In this document: piece by piece, positions 5,079 through 8,367 of the stretch
Position numbering within the stretch: position 1 is the stretch's first letter
How the letters are laid out: every line of letters starts with the position of its first letter
Assembly: GCA_900321955.1 (NCBI GenBank)
Contig: ONXX01000116.1
Span: 1 to 8,367, forward strand
Direction of reading: 5' to 3'
Length of the DNA stretch: 8,367 nt
DNA from: an uncultured Bacillota bacterium
Lineage (GTDB): Bacteria > Bacillota_I > Bacilli_A > Erysipelotrichales > Erysipelotrichaceae
Translations under genes and position numbers: made by a program
Notes under the pieces: model-generated
Told to the model about the DNA's origin: nothing
Seen by the model: the letters and a program-made list of their open reading frames with translations, nothing else
Databases searched by the model: none

Positions 5079-5921
5079 ATGGCAGAAGTGCTTTATGTCA
5101 ATAAGCCATCGGGGATCTCTTCATTTGACGTCTGTTTCAAGTTAAGAAAGGTCCTTCATACCAAGAAGATCGGACACACCGGAACCCTGGATCCCAACGC
5201 GACCGGTGTCATGATCGTTCTTTTTGACAAGTCCACAAAAGCCAATCAGTTTCTGGCGACTGACCGGAAAGAATACGAGACAAGAGTGCTCTTGGGAAAA
5301 GAGACGGATACGCTTGATATCGACGGCAAAGTGCTTGGCGAGTATAAATACGAAGTTCCCGATGAAAACACACTGAAAAAGGCTTTAAATGCCTTTAAAG
5401 GAAGATCTGTACAGGAAGTTCCCATCACCAGCGCTGTATCGGTTGACGGCAAACGCCTCTATCAATACCAGAAGGAAGGAAAGGAAGTCGAACTGCCCAA
5501 GCGGGAGATCGAAGTCTTTTCCATCGAACTGCTAAATATCTATGAAGACGGCTTTTCTTTTTTAAGCCGTGTCTCTTCCGGCACGTATATCAGAGCGTTG
5601 GTCAGAGACATTCTTTCTTCACTGAACCTGCATGGCACCGTCTTAAGCTTAAAGCGCACGGCAGTCGATGATGTACGAATCGAAGATTGTGATGAACTCA
5701 ATGATATTTTAGAAGGAAACTATCATCTTCACGATCTCTATGATCTTTTATCCAAACGCTACGAGGTCTTTGAAGACTTTGATGAGAAGGATGTATTGAA
5801 CGGCAAGAAACTATTAATTGAATCCGATCAGTCAAGACTTTTGATGGCGAAGAATCATGAAGCCTTGGCCATCTATGAAAAAGACGGTGATCTGTACCGC
5901 AGTTTAAGAGGTTTATGGTAG
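5079..5921 (+). CDS. truB: tRNA pseudouridine(55) synthase TruB
   Basis: TruB isomerises U55 in the T loop of nearly all tRNAs to pseudouridine and also helps tRNA fold. The 280-residue protein opens with the standard L-Y-V-N-K-P-S-G-I-S-S-F-D. It carries the catalytic aspartate as Asp38 in H-T-G-T-L-D-P-N-A-T-G. Downstream come V-P-I-T-S-A-V-S-V-D-G-K-R-L-Y, a variant of the QVPPxxSAxKxxGxRLY block, and S-S-G-T-Y-I-R-A-L-V-R-D. The length is normal to slightly short for the family. ATG 5079 gives the expected N-terminus and sits six bases after an extended -10 box, so no upstream extension is likely. The stop overlaps the ribF start by seven bases, the classic truB-ribF arrangement. Confidence 0.95.
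   Translation: MAEVLYVNKPSGISSFDVCFKLRKVLHTKKIGHTGTLDPNATGVMIVLFDKSTKANQFLATDRKEYETRVLLGKETDTLDIDGKVLGEYKYEVPDENTLKKALNAFKGRSVQEVPITSAVSVDGKRLYQYQKEGKEVELPKREIEVFSIELLNIYEDGFSFLSRVSSGTYIRALVRDILSSLNLHGTVLSLKRTAVDDVRIEDCDELNDILEGNYHLHDLYDLLSKRYEVFEDFDEKDVLNGKKLLIESDQSRLLMAKNHEALAIYEKDGDLYRSLRGLW
5906..5911 (+). promoter_or_regulatory. Ribosome binding site of ribF
   Basis: AAGAGG lies three bases before ATG 5915, inside the last codons of truB. Spacing is short, so termination-reinitiation from truB probably contributes. Confidence 0.5.
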
Positions 5922-6673
5922 ATATACTGCACATTGATAAAAATACGATCCCAACATTAAATAAATCGGTGGCCTGCATCGGTTATTTTGACGGAATGCA
6001 CAGAGGCCATCAGAAGCTGATTTTTGATGCCGTAAACAAGGCGAGAGAAAAGGGGCTTCTTGCCTCGCTGATCTGTTTTTCGCCGGACCCGGCAGAAGTC
6101 ATCTTTCATAAAAAGAATCCGCATCTGTTCCCGGATGAAGAGCGTTATAAAATCGCAGTATCGTTTGGCATCGATCAGATCATCGTCATCCGCTTTGATG
6201 AAGAATTCAAGGATCTGGAGCCTGAATCCTTTATTCATGAATATCTGGAGAAAATGAATATCGAAGAACTGATCTGCGGTTTTGATTTCTCTTTCGGGAA
6301 ATACGGAAAGGGGACACCGGAACTTTTAAAGAAGACCGCTTCGTTTAAAGTGAGCGAAATTAAAGAAGAAAAGTATTACGGAAACAAGATCTCTTCAACC
6401 CGCATCAAAAAATGTATTGAAGAAGGCAATTTCAGGCTCGCTGGCAAACTTTTAGGTTTTCCTTACTATTTTATTCTGAAACAGGCAAACGACCTGCATT
6501 CAAAAGATAATAAGCTCCTGTCTTACATACTGAAGGATGAAAACTGCCTGATGCCAAAGGATGGCAAATATCTTAATTTATTTGAAGTCAAAGAAGGTCG
6601 TTTTTATCTTCCTTTTAATAAAGAACTGAAAAAGAAAAAGACCATCAAAGTCATCTGTGATCAACATGAATGA
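5915..6673 (+). CDS. ribF: RibF-like FMN adenylyltransferase with degenerate riboflavin kinase domain
   Basis: Bacterial RibF usually joins an N-terminal FMN adenylyltransferase (FMN plus ATP to FAD) to a C-terminal riboflavin kinase in about 300-320 residues. Here the protein has 252. The adenylyltransferase half is complete. It has G-Y-F-D-G-M with H-R-G-H at 29-32 for nucleotide binding, C-F-S-P-D-P-A-E-V, G-F-D-F-S-F-G at 122-128, and I-S-S-T-R at 159-163. After L-L-G-F-P-Y (near 180) only about 70 residues remain. They lack the GRxLGFPTAN signature that binds ATP/Mg2+ in riboflavin kinase, though an L-M-P-K-D-G-K-Y remnant of the barrel can be seen. I infer FAD synthesis from FMN without kinase activity. 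The ATG overlaps the truB stop, and the end overlaps the next gene by eight bases. Confidence 0.9.
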   Translation: MVDILHIDKNTIPTLNKSVACIGYFDGMHRGHQKLIFDAVNKAREKGLLASLICFSPDPAEVIFHKKNPHLFPDEERYKIAVSFGIDQIIVIRFDEEFKDLEPESFIHEYLEKMNIEELICGFDFSFGKYGKGTPELLKKTASFKVSEIKEEKYYGNKISSTRIKKCIEEGNFRLAGKLLGFPYYFILKQANDLHSKDNKLLSYILKDENCLMPKDGKYLNLFEVKEGRFYLPFNKELKKKKTIKVICDQHE

Positions 6674-7961
6674 AGTATTTGAAAAACGAGTAAAAGAATA
6701 TTTCGGCGATAAAAGTGACTTGTTCATGTCTTGCATGAAAGAACCATGTACACAAGCCTTTTTTATCAATGAAGCAAAAGCAGATCCGGAAACGATCTTT
6801 TCCTTAATTGATTTCCCTTATTCGGAAAGCAAATTAAGTAAAGAAAGCTATTATCACAATCATGACAACATCGGCAAATCCAAAGCCTATGAATTAGGCC
6901 TCATTTATCCTCAGGAGATTGCTGCTTCTTTAACCAGCAAATATGTTGATCCAACGGGTATTCATCTGATTGTCGACATGTGTGCTGCGCCAGGCGGCAA
7001 AAGTATCAACATTCTCAACCGGATAAAAGACGATGTGCTTCTTATCAGCAACGATGTAAGCCACAATCGGGCCTCCATATTATCTTCAAATCTTGAACGT
7101 CTCGGTTTTGACAATGTCATCGTCACCAACAAGAAATGCGAAGATCTTGCAAGACAGCTGGCAGATCAGGCTGATCTTGTCATATTGGATGCCCCATGTT
7201 CCGGCGAAGGCATGATCCGCAAATATCCGGAGATCTTAGATACCTATTCGATCGCCAATATCGAATCCCTGGCGAAGACGCAAAGTCAGCTGCTGGAAGA
7301 AGCATATCAGATGCTGAAGCAGGGCGGTCAATTGGTTTATTCGACCTGTACGTTTGCTTTTGAAGAAGATGAAGATCAGATCGCTTCTTTCCTTGAAAAA
7401 CACAATGATATGAAGCTCGTTCCGATTGAAATGGACTCTGTTTCAAAACTGAAAGGCACTGTAAAGTTTTCTTTTCTCGATCACACGGAAGGCCAGTTCT
7501 TTGCCTTGTTGAAAAAGGATGGTGAGGGCAGCTCATCTCATCTCAAAGAAATGAAGACAGTCAAAGACAAAATCGTCGAAGATTTCATTCAAGAAAATCT
7601 GCTTCTTGATCACTATTATCTCTACAAGAACAACGAGCACTATTATCTTTCTTTGAAACCGTTGCCGGATATGAAGGGAAATGTCTTGCGCTATGGCATC
7701 TATCTTGGTGATCTGATCAAAAAGCGCTTTGAACCATCCCATCATCTGTATCGGGCAAACTCTTTAAAAGGAAAATACCGATACACATATGATCTTGATG
7801 AGCATCAATACGATGACTTTGTTTCCGGTAAAGAAATGAAAGCAAACCTTGATGATCATTATTATCAATTGACTTACAAAGACATTGCTCTGGGCTATGG
7901 AAAGTGCGCCAAAGGCACGATCAAAAATAAATACCCTAAAGGATTGCGAAGGATGATATAA
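6666..7961 (+). CDS. rsmF: RsmF/NOL1-NOP2-Sun family rRNA m5C methyltransferase
   Basis: These enzymes methylate C5 of a cytosine in rRNA using S-adenosylmethionine. RsmF of E. coli acts on 16S C1407, and the Firmicute site may differ. The 431-residue protein has the SAM-binding D-M-C-A-A-P-G-G-K-S from Asp104. The two catalytic cysteines are Cys178 in D-A-P-C-S-G-E-G-M and Cys228 in Y-S-T-C-T-F, as in the two-cysteine family. The C-terminal region ends in K-N-K-Y-P-K-G-L-R-R, matching the RsmF PUA-like extension. ATG 6666 overlaps the ribF stop as ATGAATGA with no clear Shine-Dalgarno, so translation is probably coupled. A GTG nine bases earlier is the only other in-frame choice close by. 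The stop codon lies within the -10 box of the following gene. Confidence 0.88.
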   Translation: MNEVFEKRVKEYFGDKSDLFMSCMKEPCTQAFFINEAKADPETIFSLIDFPYSESKLSKESYYHNHDNIGKSKAYELGLIYPQEIAASLTSKYVDPTGIHLIVDMCAAPGGKSINILNRIKDDVLLISNDVSHNRASILSSNLERLGFDNVIVTNKKCEDLARQLADQADLVILDAPCSGEGMIRKYPEILDTYSIANIESLAKTQSQLLEEAYQMLKQGGQLVYSTCTFAFEEDEDQIASFLEKHNDMKLVPIEMDSVSKLKGTVKFSFLDHTEGQFFALLKKDGEGSSSHLKEMKTVKDKIVEDFIQENLLLDHYYLYKNNEHYYLSLKPLPDMKGNVLRYGIYLGDLIKKRFEPSHHLYRANSLKGKYRYTYDLDEHQYDDFVSGKEMKANLDDHYYQLTYKDIALGYGKCAKGTIKNKYPKGLRRMI

Positions 7962-7962
7962 T
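7954..7962 (+). promoter_or_regulatory. Extended -10 promoter of the Asp23-family gene
   Basis: TGA-TATAAT (7954-7962) is a perfect extended -10. The TAA inside it (7959-7961) is the stop codon of the methyltransferase gene. No good -35 is seen at 16-18 bases, as is common with extended -10 promoters. The expected start is near 7969. Confidence 0.6.
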
Positions 7963-7969
7963 CTTTCTT

Positions 7970-7974
7970 GAGGT
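7970..7974 (+). promoter_or_regulatory. Ribosome binding site of the Asp23-family gene
   Basis: GAGGT lies nine bases before ATG 7984. It is one of the few ordinary Shine-Dalgarno sites in the window. Confidence 0.6.
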
Positions 7975-7983
7975 ACATACGTT

Positions 7984-8298
7984 ATGGAATTAAGAAAAAA
8001 TGAAATAGGTACGTATATTATCAGCGAAAAAGCATTTAAAGATATGGCTGCAATCGCCTGCAGCAATGTCAAAAACGTCTATCCGACAAAGAAAGACAAT
8101 GATTTTGTCGACTGCAAGATCACAAAAGCCGGTGAACCGGTCTTCACGATTTCCATCAGAGTCAAGCAGGGCAGCGACATTGTCAAAGTCTGCAATAAGA
8201 TTCAGGATGAAATCAGAGAAAGCGTACTTCTGATGTCCGGCATCGAATGCAATCAGATCGATATCGATATTCAGGGCTTTGAGCTGGAGAAGAAATAA
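7984..8298 (+). CDS. Asp23/Gls24 family envelope stress protein
   Basis: This acidic 104-residue protein matches the Asp23/Gls24 (DUF322) pattern. It opens with G-T-Y-I-I-S-E-K-A-F-K-D-M-A-A-I-A-C-S-N-V, followed by a strand E-P-V-F-T-I-S-I-R-V-K-Q-G-S-D-I. The amphipathic helix V-C-N-K-I-Q-D-E-I-R-E-S-V comes next, then M-S-G-I-E-C-N-Q-I-D-I-D-I-Q-G-F. It has no signal peptide or membrane segment. Staphylococcal Asp23 is a cytoplasmic protein anchored to the membrane through a partner (AmaP) and linked to cell-envelope stress. Small paralogues next to RNA-metabolism genes are common in Firmicutes and have no defined biochemical role. It has its own promoter and ribosome binding site, and a terminator follows, so it may be expressed independently of the truB cluster as well as by read-through. 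Confidence 0.8.
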   Translation: MELRKNEIGTYIISEKAFKDMAAIACSNVKNVYPTKKDNDFVDCKITKAGEPVFTISIRVKQGSDIVKVCNKIQDEIRESVLLMSGIECNQIDIDIQGFELEKK

Positions 8299-8326
8299 TC
8301 ACAAATTCAATTATTGAAATCATTGA

Positions 8327-8351
8327 AGCGGTGCATATGTGCCGCTTTTTT
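8327..8351 (+). terminator. Intrinsic terminator after the Asp23-family gene
   Basis: AGCGG (8327-8331) pairs with CCGCT (8342-8346), extended by a U-G pair, and ends in six T (8346-8351). It closes the truB-to-Asp23 transcription unit. Confidence 0.8.
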
Positions 8352-8367
8352 ATATTTTAAAAGCCCG

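Noticed and set aside
6657..6665. GTG start for the methyltransferase
   Set aside because: It has no better ribosome binding site than ATG 6666 and adds only three residues. ATG with the ATGAATGA overlap is the simpler choice, though it is not proven.
7180..7536. 118-codon open frame on the minus strand
   Set aside because: It is antisense to the methyltransferase catalytic core, with no promoter, ribosome site or recognisable motif.
7764..8072. 102-codon minus-strand open frame with a hydrophobic stretch
   Set aside because: It is antisense to the 3' end of the methyltransferase and the start of the Asp23 gene. The hydrophobicity is a by-product of reverse-reading Lys/Glu-rich codons.
8306..8318. 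TTCAA-TTA-TTGAA hairpin after the Asp23 gene
   Set aside because: It is short, A/T-rich and not followed by T-residues. The real terminator is at 8327-8351.

Overview
The window looks like a chromosomal housekeeping segment from a moderately low-GC Firmicute. Erysipelotrichales or a relative is my best guess, inferred from protein style rather than any marker gene. Supporting signs are the truB-ribF pair, an Asp23/Gls24 protein, a bacterial PMCA-type P-ATPase under a yybP-ykoY manganese riboswitch, and RsmF-, TtcA- and TrmH-like RNA modification proteins. I see no insertion sequence, CRISPR array, rRNA or tRNA.

Layout. Positions 1-371 hold the 3' part of a TrmH/SpoU-like protein whose signature residues are eroded. 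It meets, tail to tail with a 25-base overlap, a minus-strand radical SAM/SPASM gene (347-1142) broken by a frameshift near 1029-1051. The 1143-1389 gap holds divergent promoters and a complete-looking manganese riboswitch (about 1225-1374) whose four alternating CTCATG/CATGAG segments can be read as an ON switch. It leads into a cation-pumping P-type ATPase (1390-4012) with every catalytic motif. That gene is cut into three frames by two lesions, near 2904 and near 3640, each looking like a loss of a few dozen bases. A strong terminator follows at 4025-4071.

After a roughly 200-base gap with hairpins and no gene comes minus-strand ttcA (4303-5046). It is divergent from the plus-strand cluster truB (5079-5921), ribF (5915-6673) and rsmF-like (6666-7961), whose reading frames overlap by 7-8 bases, so translation is probably coupled. 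An Asp23/Gls24 gene (7984-8298) has its own extended -10 promoter spanning the rsmF stop codon, and ends in a terminator at 8327-8351.

How it fits together. Four genes concern RNA modification: the TrmH-like remnant, TtcA (tRNA s2C32), TruB (tRNA Psi55) and the RsmF-like m5C methyltransferase. Start signals are unusual. Radical SAM, ttcA and truB each show a -10 box exactly six bases before the ATG and no Shine-Dalgarno, which predicts leaderless mRNAs. The ttcA and truB start codons lie only 32 bp apart with a 14-bp palindrome between. RibF keeps its FMN adenylyltransferase half but has lost the recognisable riboflavin kinase signature. The most interesting points are the legible riboswitch in front of a broken pump, the back-to-back leaderless promoters, and the single-function RibF.
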